DNA of 64,000 bases, from the NCBI RefSeq assembly GCF_031455295.1, contig NZ_JAVDSL010000001.1, forward strand, positions 992,001 to 1,056,000, written 5' to 3'. Positions 1 to 8,116 of the stretch are shown here, one piece after another. A program made the translations under genes and the position numbers. Source of the DNA: Leifsonia sp. 1010 (GTDB lineage: Bacteria > Actinomycetota > Actinomycetes > Actinomycetales > Microbacteriaceae). Position 1 is the stretch's first letter; each line of letters begins with the position of its first letter. The notes under the pieces were generated by a model that searched no databases, was not told the origin of the DNA, and worked only from the letters and a program-made list of their open reading frames with translations.

Positions 1-8
1 GGCGGCCG

Positions 9-212
9 CTAGACCGTCGCGGGGCCGCGTCCCTGCTGGTTCGGGATGACGATCCACATCACCAGGTAGGCGATGAACTGCGGACCCGGCAGCAGGCACG
101 ACAGCAGGAACAGGACGCGGACGGTCCACGGCCGGAGGCCGAAGCGGTTCGCCAAGCCGGCGCACACGCCGGCGATCACACGGCCATCACGGGGACGCAT
201 CAAAGTGCTCAT
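9..212 (-). CDS. PspC-domain small membrane protein
   Basis: The product is 67 residues if read from the ATG at 212. It carries the PspC signature: a short basic N-terminus, then residues resembling RVIAGVCAGLA, then a WTVRVLFLL segment and one long hydrophobic stretch ending in a Trp-rich membrane segment. PspC-type proteins are envelope-stress-associated membrane proteins; in actinobacteria they are often single-domain proteins like this one. The frame is open upstream to a GTG-like start at 239, but the ATG at 212 puts the PspC core near the N-terminus as in homologues. It stands alone and points out of the window. Family assignment is fairly sure; its specific role is unknown. Confidence 0.8.
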   Translation of the reverse strand: MSTLMRPRDGRVIAGVCAGLANRFGLRPWTVRVLFLLSCLLPGPQFIAYLVMWIVIPNQQGRGPATV

Positions 213-290
213 GCGTCCCAGACTCGCAGCGGCGCGCACGCCGCACCATCGGGGTAACCCCCGAACAGACCCTGGTCGAGCGGTCGGACC

Positions 291-869
291 TTACTGCTGC
301 GTCGTGTCGGCGCCCGCGGTGGTCGTCGGGGTCGTGGGCTCCTCGTCGGCGACCCACAGCTCGTCGTCGGCGCGGAAGGTCTGCCACACCGCATACAGGA
401 GGCCGACGGCGGCAACGATCCCGAGACCGATCGCGATCACACCACCGGCGCCGGGGCCGGACTTCTTCGCGGGAGCCTTCGGCTTCTTCGAGAGCTCCTT
501 GCCCGCCTTCTTGAAGTCGCCGGCGAAGGCGGCCGCACGAGCGGCGCGGGCGTGGTCGACCACGGAGAGCGCAGTGCCGACGGCCGTGCCCACAGCGGGG
601 ATGACGTCCGTCACCACGCGCTGACGCGCCTGGCCGGCATAGTGGGTCGCCGTGTCCTTCGCGGTCTGAGCCGCGGGGCGCACGTACTGGTCGTAGCCGT
701 CACGGACGCGCGGCGCGATCTCCTCACGGGTGTAGTAGGCCGCCTGCTTGCGCGCCTCGGCAGCGAGGGCGTTGGCGGTGGCCAGCACCTCCTGCTGCTG
801 GGTCCACAGGTCCTCGGCTCCGCTGCGCAGTCGCTTGAGCTCCTTCTTGCGCTTCCGTGTCAGGCTCAT
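291..869 (-). CDS. Membrane-anchored hypothetical protein
   Basis: About 192 residues. I do not recognise a named family. The N-terminus is strongly basic (Lys/Arg-rich, residues 3-15), followed by a long Ala/Gln-rich helical region, a second Lys/Pro-rich stretch, and one hydrophobic segment (GVIAIGLGIVAAVGLLYAVW) near residues 145-165. The tail is acidic and Thr-rich. This predicts one membrane anchor with a helical cytoplasmic part. The start at 869 is chosen because GGAGGA lies about 5 nt before the ATG; an upstream in-frame start at 914 lacks this. It is divergent from ppiA. Confidence 0.7.
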   Translation of the reverse strand: MSLTRKRKKELKRLRSGAEDLWTQQQEVLATANALAAEARKQAAYYTREEIAPRVRDGYDQYVRPAAQTAKDTATHYAGQARQRVVTDVIPAVGTAVGTALSVVDHARAARAAAFAGDFKKAGKELSKKPKAPAKKSGPGAGGVIAIGLGIVAAVGLLYAVWQTFRADDELWVADEEPTTPTTTAGADTTQQ

Positions 870-990
870 CTGTTCCTCCGTTGGTCGGGGTGGCGACTGA
901 CTCCATCTTGCCACCGAAAGGGCTGGGGATGGCCCGAGAGGTCTCGAGCCCGCCCAAGTCAGCTATACGCGCTGTGCAAGAATTGGTGCC

Positions 991-1530
991 ATGTCTAAGC
1001 ACACCGCTGTCGCCACGCTCCACACTAACTACGGAGACATCAAGGTCAACCTCTTCGGCAACCACGCGCCGAAGACGGTGCGGAACTTCGTCGGGCTGGC
1101 GACGGGCGAGATCGAGTGGACGCACCCCGCCACCGGAGAGAAGTCGAAGACTCCTCTCTACGACGGCGTCGTCTTCCACCGCATCATCCCGGGCTTCATG
1201 ATCCAGGGCGGCGACCCGCTCGGACAGGGCGTGGGCGGACCGGGCTACCAGTTCGACGACGAGATCAGCCCCGACCTCGACTTCACGCGGCCGTACATCC
1301 TGGCCATGGCGAACGCCGGCATCCAGGGCGGCCGCGGCACCAACGGCTCTCAGTTCTTCATCACGGTCGCGCCGACGACGTGGCTGCAGGGCAAGCACAC
1401 CATCTTCGGCGAGGTCGCCGACGACGCGTCCCGCAAGATCGTCGACAAGCTGGCCGAGGTCCCGACGGACGCTCGCGACCGGCCGCTGGACGACGTCGTG
1501 ATCGAGTCCATCGACATCGAGCAGGTCTGA
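991..1530 (+). CDS. ppiA: Cyclophilin-type peptidyl-prolyl cis-trans isomerase
   Basis: A 179-residue cytoplasmic cyclophilin; it has no signal peptide. Active-site motifs are present: FHRIIPGFMIQGGDP (residues 62-76), NGSQFFIT (118-125) and WLQGKHTIFG (131-140), whose Trp is the residue that contacts cyclosporin in this family. It catalyses proline isomerisation during protein folding. The length matches actinobacterial PpiA. It sits directly before the rhomboid gene, as in the conserved gene order beside the chromosome origin (in Mycobacterium tuberculosis ppiA is Rv0009, shortly before crgA and pknB). Upstream there is no clear Shine-Dalgarno sequence. Confidence 0.95.
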   Translation: MSKHTAVATLHTNYGDIKVNLFGNHAPKTVRNFVGLATGEIEWTHPATGEKSKTPLYDGVVFHRIIPGFMIQGGDPLGQGVGGPGYQFDDEISPDLDFTRPYILAMANAGIQGGRGTNGSQFFITVAPTTWLQGKHTIFGEVADDASRKIVDKLAEVPTDARDRPLDDVVIESIDIEQV

Positions 1531-1553
1531 GGAAGGACGGGCGAGCAGGACAC

Positions 1554-2411
1554 ATGACTCAGCCCGTCGACGCGCGCGCCAACTACTGTTACCGGCATCC
1601 CGATCGGGAGAGCTACGTGCTCTGCCAGCGGTGCGGCCGGACCATCTGCGGCGAATGCCAGACCCCGGGCGCGGTCGGGGTCGTCTGCCCGGAATGCATG
1701 GCGCAGCAGCGCGCTACCCACCCGCGGACGAAGCCGGCGTGGGTGACGCGGCTCACCGGCTCCGGCGCTCCGGTCGTCACCTACGCGATCATCGCGGTCT
1801 GCGTGCTCGTGTTCATCGTCCAGACCCTGGGGTCGTTGCTCGGCCTCCCGGTCAATTCGGCGTTGGTCTATGCCGGGGCGTACTCGTATCCGAGCGGGAC
1901 GTTCGGCGTGGGCTTCGAGCCGTGGCGGATGTTCACCAGCGTGTTCGCGCACGCCAACATCATCCACATCGCCCTGAACATGTACACGCTGTTCATCTTC
2001 GGGATGGCCCTCGAGCCCCTGCTCGGTCGCGCGCGTTACCTCGCGCTCTTCCTGATCAGCGGGTTCGCGGGATCGCTGGGTGTGCTGCTGCTGGCCTCGC
2101 CGGTCCAACCCGTCCTCGGGGCCTCCGGCGCAATCTTCGGTCTGTTCGGTGCGTTCTTCATCATCCAGCGCCGTCTGGGCGGGAGCGCGACGCAGATGCT
2201 CGTGCTGCTGGCGATCAACCTCGGCATCGGATTCCTCCCGGGGTTCAACATCGCGTGGCAGGCGCACGTCGGCGGACTGATCGGCGGCGTCCTTGTCGGA
2301 CTCATCTATGTGGAGACCCGGCAGCCGCAGCGGCGACGCTGGCAGCTGCCGCTCCTCGCTCTGCTGTGCGTCATCTTCGTCGCCGTGAGCGTCATCCACT
2401 TCTTCGTGTAG
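1554..2411 (+). CDS. Rhomboid family intramembrane serine protease with N-terminal zinc finger
   Basis: About 285 residues. Residues 11-48 hold a B-box-like zinc-binding cluster (CYRHP, CQRC, CGEC, CPEC). Six or so membrane segments follow. The rhomboid catalytic dyad is visible: Ser191 in GASGAIFG and His238 in AWQAHVGG, with HIALNMYTLF supplying the conserved His/Asn of the oxyanion region. Rhomboids cleave membrane-spanning substrates within the bilayer. The ATG at 1554 is chosen because the zinc finger starts a few residues after it; it lies 23 bp downstream of ppiA, so the two are probably cotranscribed. Substrate unknown. Confidence 0.92.
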   Translation: MTQPVDARANYCYRHPDRESYVLCQRCGRTICGECQTPGAVGVVCPECMAQQRATHPRTKPAWVTRLTGSGAPVVTYAIIAVCVLVFIVQTLGSLLGLPVNSALVYAGAYSYPSGTFGVGFEPWRMFTSVFAHANIIHIALNMYTLFIFGMALEPLLGRARYLALFLISGFAGSLGVLLLASPVQPVLGASGAIFGLFGAFFIIQRRLGGSATQMLVLLAINLGIGFLPGFNIAWQAHVGGLIGGVLVGLIYVETRQPQRRRWQLPLLALLCVIFVAVSVIHFFV

Positions 2412-2564
2412 TTCCCCACACGGCGTGGATAAGTTATCCACAGGCTTATTAACATTGTGAGGAATTACACGCCTGTAACTCTCCACAGGCTTATTAACAC
2501 TGGGGAAATCAGCGTCGAACGTGCGGCAACTGTTCACAGGGGGCCTGTGGAGAACTGTGGAAAA
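2412..2564 (+). other. DnaA-box cluster in AT-rich intergenic region
   Basis: The rhomboid-crgA gap is AT-rich compared with its surroundings and contains several 9-mers close to the DnaA box TTATCCACA: a perfect copy at 2434-2442, an opposing near copy at 2424-2432 (one mismatch, forming a head-to-head pair around 2433), and reverse-strand near copies at 2546-2554 (TTCTCCACA) and 2556-2564 (TTTTCCACA). Weaker ones lie at 2412-2420 and 2479-2487. A further copy, TTGTCCACA on the minus strand, is at 2945-2953 before the sortase gene. It could be part of the origin, a DnaA titration site, or regulatory. This location is origin-proximal in Actinobacteria, but oriC itself usually flanks dnaA, which is not in the window. 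Confidence 0.6.
2437..2499 (+). repeat. Two 18-bp direct repeats
   Basis: The 18-mer TCCACAGGCTTATTAACA occurs at 2437-2454 and again, identically, at 2482-2499, 45 bp apart start to start. Each begins in a DnaA-box-like core and continues into AT-rich sequence. The period is a little over four helical turns, so both copies lie on nearly the same DNA face. Confidence 0.85.
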
Positions 2565-2570
2565 CACGAA

Positions 2571-2598
2571 GCCCGGGGCGGCTGATGCCGTCCCGGGC
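2571..2598 (-). terminator. Intrinsic terminator-like hairpin after crgA
   Basis: A 12-bp GC-rich stem (GCCCGGGGCGGC pairing with GCCGTCCCGGGC, one wobble) around a TGAT loop. Read on the minus strand it follows the crgA stop and is succeeded by a T-containing stretch, so it most likely ends crgA; it could also stop transcription from the rhomboid side. Confidence 0.65.
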
Positions 2599-2623
2599 CT
2601 CACAAGACACGGAGAATCGCGGG

Positions 2624-2884
2624 CTACCGCCAGCGCGTGGTCATCAGGAAGCCGATGAACGCGATGCCGAAGCCGACGAGGATGTTCCAGGCGCCGAGCG
2701 CGGGGATGGGGTACTGGTTCTGGCTGACGTAGAAGACGATGATCCAGATCAGGCCGAGCAGCATGAAGCCGAACATAACCGGCTTGAACCATACGGGGTT
2801 CGGGGCCTCTTCGCCGGATGCCGCGGCGCTGCGCTCGGCGCGGACGGGGCGCTCGGTTCTGGTCTTGGACTTGCTGCGTGCCAT
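2624..2884 (-). CDS. crgA: Cell division protein CrgA
   Basis: An 86-residue membrane protein with the CrgA layout: a basic, polar N-terminal third, then NPVWFKPVMFGFMLLGLIWIIVFY as first membrane helix, a short QNQYPIPALGAWN loop, and a second helix ending MTTRWR. CrgA is an actinobacterial inhibitor/organiser of the FtsZ ring and partner of FtsI and FtsQ. The ATG at 2884 is chosen by length match to the family; a TACACT box lies 8 nt before it, so the mRNA may be nearly leaderless. Its place between rhomboid and sortase/trpG is the conserved actinobacterial order. Confidence 0.95.
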   Translation of the reverse strand: MARSKSKTRTERPVRAERSAAASGEEAPNPVWFKPVMFGFMLLGLIWIIVFYVSQNQYPIPALGAWNILVGFGIAFIGFLMTTRWR

Positions 2885-2979
2885 AGCACCACAGTGTAGC
2901 GGGGAAGCTCCTGAGGACGTTGATCCCCCCGTCCGGGGGAGGCCTGTGGACAACCGTGACGATTCTCAGCGAGCATCCC

Positions 2980-2985
2980 TAGAAT
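2980..2985 (+). promoter_or_regulatory. -10 box of a leaderless promoter (sortase)
   Basis: TAGAAT lies 7 nt before the GTG at 2993, and no Shine-Dalgarno sequence is present in between. Transcription would start at or next to the GTG. Confidence 0.55.
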
Positions 2986-2992
2986 CAGCGAC

Positions 2993-3754
2993 GTGACTTC
3001 GAGGGGAACCCGCGCCGGACGGCCGCATCGCCGACCGACGGTGGTCGGCGTCCTCGGTGAGCTGCTGATCACGGCCGGAGTCCTGGTCCTGCTGTTCCTC
3101 GGCTGGCAGATCTGGTGGAACAACCTCGTCCTGGCCGGCCAGCAGACGAACGCCGCCGCCCAGCAGAGCCAGAAGTGGATCGACGACGCCATGAAGGCGC
3201 CGAAGCCCACGCCCGAGACCTCCACCGCACAGGTCGATCCGCCCGTGATGGCGAAGCCCGCTCCGTATCAGCCGTTCGCGGTCATCTACGTCCCGCGGCT
3301 CGGGCCGGACTGGAAGCGGACCATCCGACAGACCGTCGATGTCGAACGCGTTCTCAACAGCTACACCGCGGGGGTCGGCCACTACATCGACACGCAGCTG
3401 CCGGGTCAGGTCGGCAATTTCGCCGTCGCCGGCCACGACTCGGGATGGGGCAACACCTTCATCGACCTCTCCAAGCTGCGCATCGGCGACCGGATTTACG
3501 TGCAGACCGCCGACGGCTGGTACACCTACACCTTCCGCAACTTCGAGTACGTGCAGCCCTCGGCCGTCCAAGTCCTGCTGCCCGTTCCCCGTCAGCCGCA
3601 AGCCACCCCCACTGAGCGGCTCATGACCATCACGACCTGCAATCCGCCGTTCCACGCGGGGGAGCGGCTCATCGCCTACAACGTCTTCCAGTCGTTCGCA
3701 CCGCCGCAGGACGTTCCGAGCGAGATCGCCGCAGCGGTCGGGCAGGGAGGCTGA
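2993..3754 (+). CDS. srtE: Class E sortase
   Basis: A 253-residue membrane-anchored transpeptidase. A basic start is followed by one hydrophobic helix (about residues 17-40), a Pro-rich linker, and the sortase beta-barrel from about residue 92. Catalytic residues are visible: His148 in AVAGHDSGWGN, Cys216 in MTITTCNPPF and Arg225 in GERLIAY. Class E sortases of high-GC Gram-positives attach proteins with LAXTG-type signals to peptidoglycan. The start is a GTG at 2993 with a TAGAAT box just upstream (leaderless). It is followed after one base by a small membrane protein and then trpG, an order shared with other actinobacteria. Confidence 0.92.
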   Translation: MTSRGTRAGRPHRRPTVVGVLGELLITAGVLVLLFLGWQIWWNNLVLAGQQTNAAAQQSQKWIDDAMKAPKPTPETSTAQVDPPVMAKPAPYQPFAVIYVPRLGPDWKRTIRQTVDVERVLNSYTAGVGHYIDTQLPGQVGNFAVAGHDSGWGNTFIDLSKLRIGDRIYVQTADGWYTYTFRNFEYVQPSAVQVLLPVPRQPQATPTERLMTITTCNPPFHAGERLIAYNVFQSFAPPQDVPSEIAAAVGQGG

Positions 3755-3755
3755 C

Positions 3756-3914
3756 ATGTACGGAGCTCTGTGGCGCGTGCTGCCCGGTCCGGTCTGGCTG
3801 CGCATCATCCTGCTGCTCGTGCTCGTGGCCGTGGTGCTGTTCGCCCTGGTGACCTGGGTGTTCCCCTGGGTGGATTCGCTCCTCGGGCCGCAGGAAGGTA
3901 CCGTGGGGCCGTGA
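3756..3914 (+). CDS. Small membrane protein between sortase and trpG
   Basis: A 52-codon reading frame starting ATG TAC GGA. It encodes one strongly hydrophobic helix (IILLLVLVAVVLFALVTWVF) flanked by a short N-terminal WRVLPGPVW motif and a polar C-terminus. It begins one base after the sortase stop, and its TGA overlaps the GTG of trpG (GTGA), so it is translationally coupled on both sides. Small proteins of this kind at this position recur in actinobacterial genomes; the function is unknown. Confidence 0.8.
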   Translation: MYGALWRVLPGPVWLRIILLLVLVAVVLFALVTWVFPWVDSLLGPQEGTVGP

Positions 3915-4549
3915 CTCGCGTACTCGTCATCGACAACTACGACAGCTTCGTCTACACGCTGAACGGCTACCTGCGCGAACTCGGCGCGGAGACCGACGTC
4001 GTGCGCAACGACGACGTCGCCGTGGCCGACCTCCCCGCGAAGCTCGCCGAGTACGACGCCGTGCTCGTCTCACCCGGACCGGGCAAGCCGGCCGACGCGG
4101 GAGTCTCCATCCCGGCTGTCGAACAGGCCCTGCGCACCGGCCAGCCGCTCCTCGGTGTGTGCCTCGGGCACCAGGCCATCGCGGAGGCGTTCGGCGGCGT
4201 GGTCACCAACGCCGAAGAACTCATGCACGGCAAGACCTCGCAGGTCACCCACGACGATAGCGCCCTGTTCGACGGTGTCGCTCAGCCGTTCACGGCCACG
4301 CGGTACCACTCGCTGGCCGTGGTCGACGGGACGCTCCCCGAGGATCTTCACGTGACCGCGCGCACCGCCGGCGGCGTGATCATGGCCTTGCAGCACGCAG
4401 ACGCGCCGATCTACGGCGTCCAGTTCCACCCGGAGTCGGTGCTCACCGAGGGCGGCTACCGGATGCTCGGCAACTGGCTCGAGGTAGCCGGTCTGGCGGG
4501 CGCCGCGGAGGCATCCCGCTCGCTCAACCCGCTCGTCAAGCTGGGCTGA
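3911..4549 (+). CDS. trpG: Anthranilate/aminodeoxychorismate synthase glutaminase subunit
   Basis: A 212-residue class I glutamine amidotransferase. It starts VLVIDNYDSFVYTLNGYL, has the oxyanion motif SPGPGKP (54-60), the nucleophile Cys84 in GVCLGHQAI, and the His-Glu pair in VQFHPESVLT near residue 175. It supplies ammonia from glutamine to a chorismate-using partner. Sequence alone does not separate TrpG (tryptophan) from PabA (folate); origin-proximal copies in actinobacteria are usually annotated as either or both. No TrpE or PabB is in the window. The GTG at 3911 overlaps the preceding stop by 4 bp. Confidence 0.92.
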   Translation: MTRVLVIDNYDSFVYTLNGYLRELGAETDVVRNDDVAVADLPAKLAEYDAVLVSPGPGKPADAGVSIPAVEQALRTGQPLLGVCLGHQAIAEAFGGVVTNAEELMHGKTSQVTHDDSALFDGVAQPFTATRYHSLAVVDGTLPEDLHVTARTAGGVIMALQHADAPIYGVQFHPESVLTEGGYRMLGNWLEVAGLAGAAEASRSLNPLVKLG

Positions 4550-4597
4550 GCCAGGCGCTGACCCAGACGCGAGCCGAACCCCGCCGGCCGCTCGGAC

Positions 4598-6292
4598 TCA
4601 GCCCGAGCAGTACGTGAGGTCGACCGTCGTGCCCTGGGGCACATCGCCCGGACTGACCGACTGGGTGTGCACCATCGTCGCGCCCTTGTCCTGCGGGCAG
4701 CTGGGGTCGGGCTTCGGATTGCCGGTCAGGCCGAGCTGCGACAGGATCCCGGTGGCCGCTTGGATGGTCTGACCGGTCAGATCGGTCAGAGTCACCTTGC
4801 CGCTCGACACATGGAGGCCGATCGGATCGCCCTCGTGCGCCGAGGTGTTCGCGGCCGGATCCGTCTTGATCACCACATTCGCGGGCACGCTCGACGAGTT
4901 CTCCGAGGTGGTCGGGCCGACGGTGAGCCCCGCCTGTTGGAGCGCCTGCGTTGCAGCATCCACGGTCATGTTGTGGACATCCGGGACGGTGACGGTCTTC
5001 TTGCCGGTCGAGACGTAGAGCGTGATGGTGTCGCCCGACGCCACCACGATGCCGGCACCCGGATCCGTCCGGATCACCTGGCCCTCGGCGTAAGTGGGGC
5101 TCGCCTCGGTGACCTGCGCCCACTTCAGCTTCATGTCGTCGAGCTGCGCGGTGGCCTTGTCGAGCGTCTGGCCCGACAGGTTCGGCACTTTGTGCGACGA
5201 GTCCGGCATCGTCGTGCTCGGCGCGAGCCGCAGCACCCAGGCGAGCACGGCCACGATGACGACCGCCATGATCGCGATGCCCGCCCAGATCCAGATCACC
5301 GGTGGGCGACGCTGGGTGCGCGTCATAGTCTGGTCTTCGGCCAGCTGACGGAACGCGGCCTCCGGACCGGAGACGGCGCTCGGCGGAGCGCCGAACAGGG
5401 TCTCGGCCAGCTCGTCCTCATGCTTGCGCTTCGGGATGCGGCCCGCGGCGGCCTCTTCGAGGTCGGCACGGAACTCCGCCACCGTCTGGTAGCGCTCGAA
5501 GCGGTCCTTCGTCATCGCGCGGGCGACGACGACATCCATCGCCGGCGACACCTTGGGGTTGATGGTGCTCGGCGGGACGGCGGTCTCGCTGACGTGCTGG
5601 TACGCGATCGCGACCGGGGTGTCACCGCGGAACGGCGGACGCCCTGTCAGCATCTCGAATAGCACAACGCCGGTGGAATACAGGTCGGTGCGGGCGTCGA
5701 CGGACTCGCCCTTGGCCTGCTCCGGAGAGAAGTAACTGGCCGTGCCGAGAACCGCGGTGGTCTGCGCCACGGTCGCCGAGGAGTCGCTGATGGCGCGGGC
5801 GATGCCGAAGTCCATCACCTTCACCTGTCCGGTCTTCGTGATCATCACGTTGCCCGGCTTGATGTCGCGGTGCACGACGCCGGCGCGATGCGAGTACTCG
5901 AGCGCGGTGAGGATGCCCTCGGTGATGCGCACGGCCTCCGCACGCTCCAGGGGGCCCTTCTTGATGAGGTCCTTGAGGAGGACGCCGTCGACGTACTCCA
6001 TGACGATGAAGGGCAGCTGCGCCTCGTGGCCGTTCGGCTCGCGCACCGTCTCTTCGCCGGCGTCGAAGACGCGGACGATCGTCGGGTGCGTCATGCGAGC
6101 CGCGGCCTGCGCCTCCTGGCGGAACCGGGTGCGGAACGCCGGGTCGGTGGCGAGGGACGGCTTGAGCAGCTTGATGGCGACCGTGCGGCCCAAGCGGGTG
6201 TCGGTGCCGCGATGGACGTCCGACATACCGCCCCGGCCGATGAGTTCGCCCACCTGATATCGGCCTGCGAGCAGGCGGCTATCTGGGCTCAA
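4598..6292 (-). CDS. pknB: Serine/threonine protein kinase PknB with PASTA domains
   Basis: A 564-residue transmembrane kinase. The N-terminal lobe shows the Gly-rich loop GRGGMSDV and the ATP-binding Lys in VAIKLLKP; the catalytic loop is HRDIKPGN and the DFG motif is present. A membrane helix near residues 330-350 is followed by three extracellular PASTA repeats that in this family bind muropeptides. PknB regulates growth, division and peptidoglycan synthesis. The start is a TTG at 6292, preceded by GAAGGAG about 6 nt upstream. It follows pknA after a 78-bp gap with its own promoter-like box, rather than overlapping like the other genes of the block. Confidence 0.95.
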   Translation of the reverse strand: MSPDSRLLAGRYQVGELIGRGGMSDVHRGTDTRLGRTVAIKLLKPSLATDPAFRTRFRQEAQAAARMTHPTIVRVFDAGEETVREPNGHEAQLPFIVMEYVDGVLLKDLIKKGPLERAEAVRITEGILTALEYSHRAGVVHRDIKPGNVMITKTGQVKVMDFGIARAISDSSATVAQTTAVLGTASYFSPEQAKGESVDARTDLYSTGVVLFEMLTGRPPFRGDTPVAIAYQHVSETAVPPSTINPKVSPAMDVVVARAMTKDRFERYQTVAEFRADLEEAAAGRIPKRKHEDELAETLFGAPPSAVSGPEAAFRQLAEDQTMTRTQRRPPVIWIWAGIAIMAVVIVAVLAWVLRLAPSTTMPDSSHKVPNLSGQTLDKATAQLDDMKLKWAQVTEASPTYAEGQVIRTDPGAGIVVASGDTITLYVSTGKKTVTVPDVHNMTVDAATQALQQAGLTVGPTTSENSSSVPANVVIKTDPAANTSAHEGDPIGLHVSSGKVTLTDLTGQTIQAATGILSQLGLTGNPKPDPSCPQDKGATMVHTQSVSPGDVPQGTTVDLTYCSG

Positions 6293-6323
6293 TGCGAACT
6301 CCTTCTCGGTGACGACTCCGGCT

Positions 6324-6329
6324 AGTGTA
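6324..6329 (-). promoter_or_regulatory. -10-like box upstream of pknB
   Basis: On the minus strand GCTACACT gives a -10 hexamer TACACT in the gap between pknA and pknB, about 32 nt before the TTG start. No convincing -35 is seen. It suggests that pknB can be transcribed separately from the upstream genes. Confidence 0.45.
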
Positions 6330-6370
6330 GCGGGGCGATTCTGGATGTCTCCTCGGGCGTATTCGGCTGC

Positions 6371-8116
6371 TCAGCCGTTGCCGCCGCCGGTCCCGCCGCC
6401 GCCGGTCCCTCCTCCGGTGCCGCCGCCTCCACCGCCAGAGGTCGGCGGTGCGGCGACGACCTCGTACGACGTCGCGGGCGACTGGCTCGACTCCACCGAC
6501 TCACCGCAGAAGATCGTGTACGTCAGCTGGTACGTGGCCGCGGTGCTCGGCGACCACACCATCTTGGTGTCGTTGACCGGAGTCTGCGGCTGCCCGTTGA
6601 TGTACAGGCGGCGGCCGACCAGGTTCTGTCCTGCGGGGCAGGTGGCGGAACCGAAGTTGACCGTGATCTGCGAGTTCGGGGTGCCCTGACCCGACGGCGG
6701 CGTGGCCGAGACGGTGTCGGTCGGCGTCGGGATCGGCGCGACGGGTCCGTAGACCTTCACCGAGACGGTCGAGCCCTTCGGCACCGGGCCGGTCGGGTTG
6801 ACCGAGTAGACCTTGTTGGCCTGGTCGTTGGTGGTCGCCGCGTTGCCCTGCGAGACGTCCGCGACCATCCCGAGGCCCTGCAGCTTGTCGCGGGCCTGGT
6901 CGGCGGTGAGGCCGAGGAAGTCGCTCTCCGTGATCTGGACCGTGTTGCTGGTGGGCGTCGGGGTGGGCTTCGGCGACGTCGGCTGCGTCTGCGTCGGAGT
7001 GGTCGACGGCGTGGGCGTCGGAGCCGTCTTCGGCGCGACCACCAGCGTGATGATCGTGCCGATCAGGACGAGCGCCAGCAGGGCGATGAGCGCGATCAGC
7101 GGCCACGTCCAGCGGCTGCGCTTGCGCTCCTCGACGGGGGCGGCGGCCTCCTCGTCGACGACCGGCGCGACGGCGGTCGCCGGGAGCACGGTGGTCGCGG
7201 CCGTCGGAGCCGCGGGCGGCTGCATGAGGACGGTCGCGGCATCGGTCAGGGCTGCGCCCCCGAGGATAGCGGGCACGGACTGGGCGGCGGCGCGCACGTC
7301 GCCGCGGCGGAGCGCCTGGGCGGCACGCGCCAGGTGGGCGGCGGAGGCGGGGCGGTCGGCCGGGTTCTTGGCGATGCACGCGAACACGAGGTTGCGCACG
7401 GGCTCCGCGACGGTGGCGGGGAGTTCCGGCGGCGCCTCGTTGATCTGCGCCATGGCGATGGCGACCTGCGACTCGCCGGTGAACGGCCGTCGGCCGGCCA
7501 GGCACTCGTACGCGACGATCCCGAGCGAGTAGATGTCGGTGGTCGGGGAGGCGGGGTGACCGGAGGCCTGCTCGGGAGAGAGGTACTGCACGGTGCCCAT
7601 GACCTGGCCGGTCGCGGTGAGGGGCACCTGGTCGGCGATCCGGGCGATACCGAAGTCGGTGATCTTGACGCGACCGTCGGGCGTGATGAGGAGGTTGCCT
7701 GGCTTGATGTCGCGGTGGACGAGACCGGCGGCGTGAGCGGCGTGCAGAGCGGCCGCCGTCTGGGCGACGATGTCGAGCGTGCGGTCGGTGCTGAGGACGT
7801 GCTCCCGCTCCAGGATGCTCGAGAGCGCCTCGCCGGGGACGAGCTCCATGACCAGGAACGCGCTTCCGTCCTCCTCGCCGTAGTCGTACACGTTGGCGAT
7901 GCCCTCGTGGTTGACGAGGGCGGCGTGGCGCGCCTCCGCACGGAAGCGCTCGAGGAAGCCCGGGTCGCCGAGGTACTCGTCCTTCAGGATCTTGATGGCG
8001 ACGGTACGACCGATGACGAGGTCGGTGGCCTGCCACACCTCGCCCATACCGCCGATCGCGATCCGCGACTGCAGCTCGTAACGTCCCCCGAAGGTGAGCC
8101 CTGCTGTGGGTCTCAT
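6371..8116 (-). CDS. pknA: Serine/threonine protein kinase PknA
   Basis: A 581-residue kinase. The kinase domain fills residues 1-270, with GGMGEVWQA, the Lys in VAIKILKDE, the catalytic loop VHRDIKPGN and DFGIAR. A variable linker and a membrane helix (PLIALIALLALVLIGTIITLVV) near residue 345 follow. Outside there is one PASTA-like repeat (FLGLTADQARDKLQGLGM to VSVKVYG), then another domain and a Gly-rich tail. Mycobacterial PknA lacks PASTA repeats, so this version is longer. Its ATG overlaps the pbpA stop (ATGA), and it belongs to the rodA-pbpA operon. Confidence 0.93.
   Translation of the reverse strand: MRPTAGLTFGGRYELQSRIAIGGMGEVWQATDLVIGRTVAIKILKDEYLGDPGFLERFRAEARHAALVNHEGIANVYDYGEEDGSAFLVMELVPGEALSSILEREHVLSTDRTLDIVAQTAAALHAAHAAGLVHRDIKPGNLLITPDGRVKITDFGIARIADQVPLTATGQVMGTVQYLSPEQASGHPASPTTDIYSLGIVAYECLAGRRPFTGESQVAIAMAQINEAPPELPATVAEPVRNLVFACIAKNPADRPASAAHLARAAQALRRGDVRAAAQSVPAILGGAALTDAATVLMQPPAAPTAATTVLPATAVAPVVDEEAAAPVEERKRSRWTWPLIALIALLALVLIGTIITLVVAPKTAPTPTPSTTPTQTQPTSPKPTPTPTSNTVQITESDFLGLTADQARDKLQGLGMVADVSQGNAATTNDQANKVYSVNPTGPVPKGSTVSVKVYGPVAPIPTPTDTVSATPPSGQGTPNSQITVNFGSATCPAGQNLVGRRLYINGQPQTPVNDTKMVWSPSTAATYQLTYTIFCGESVESSQSPATSYEVVAAPPTSGGGGGGTGGGTGGGGTGGGNG

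Noticed and set aside
1350-2792. Long minus-strand reading frame opposite the rhomboid gene
   Set aside because: Composition is the Arg/Asp/His-rich pattern of antisense shadow in GC-rich DNA, and the rhomboid and crgA genes explain the region.
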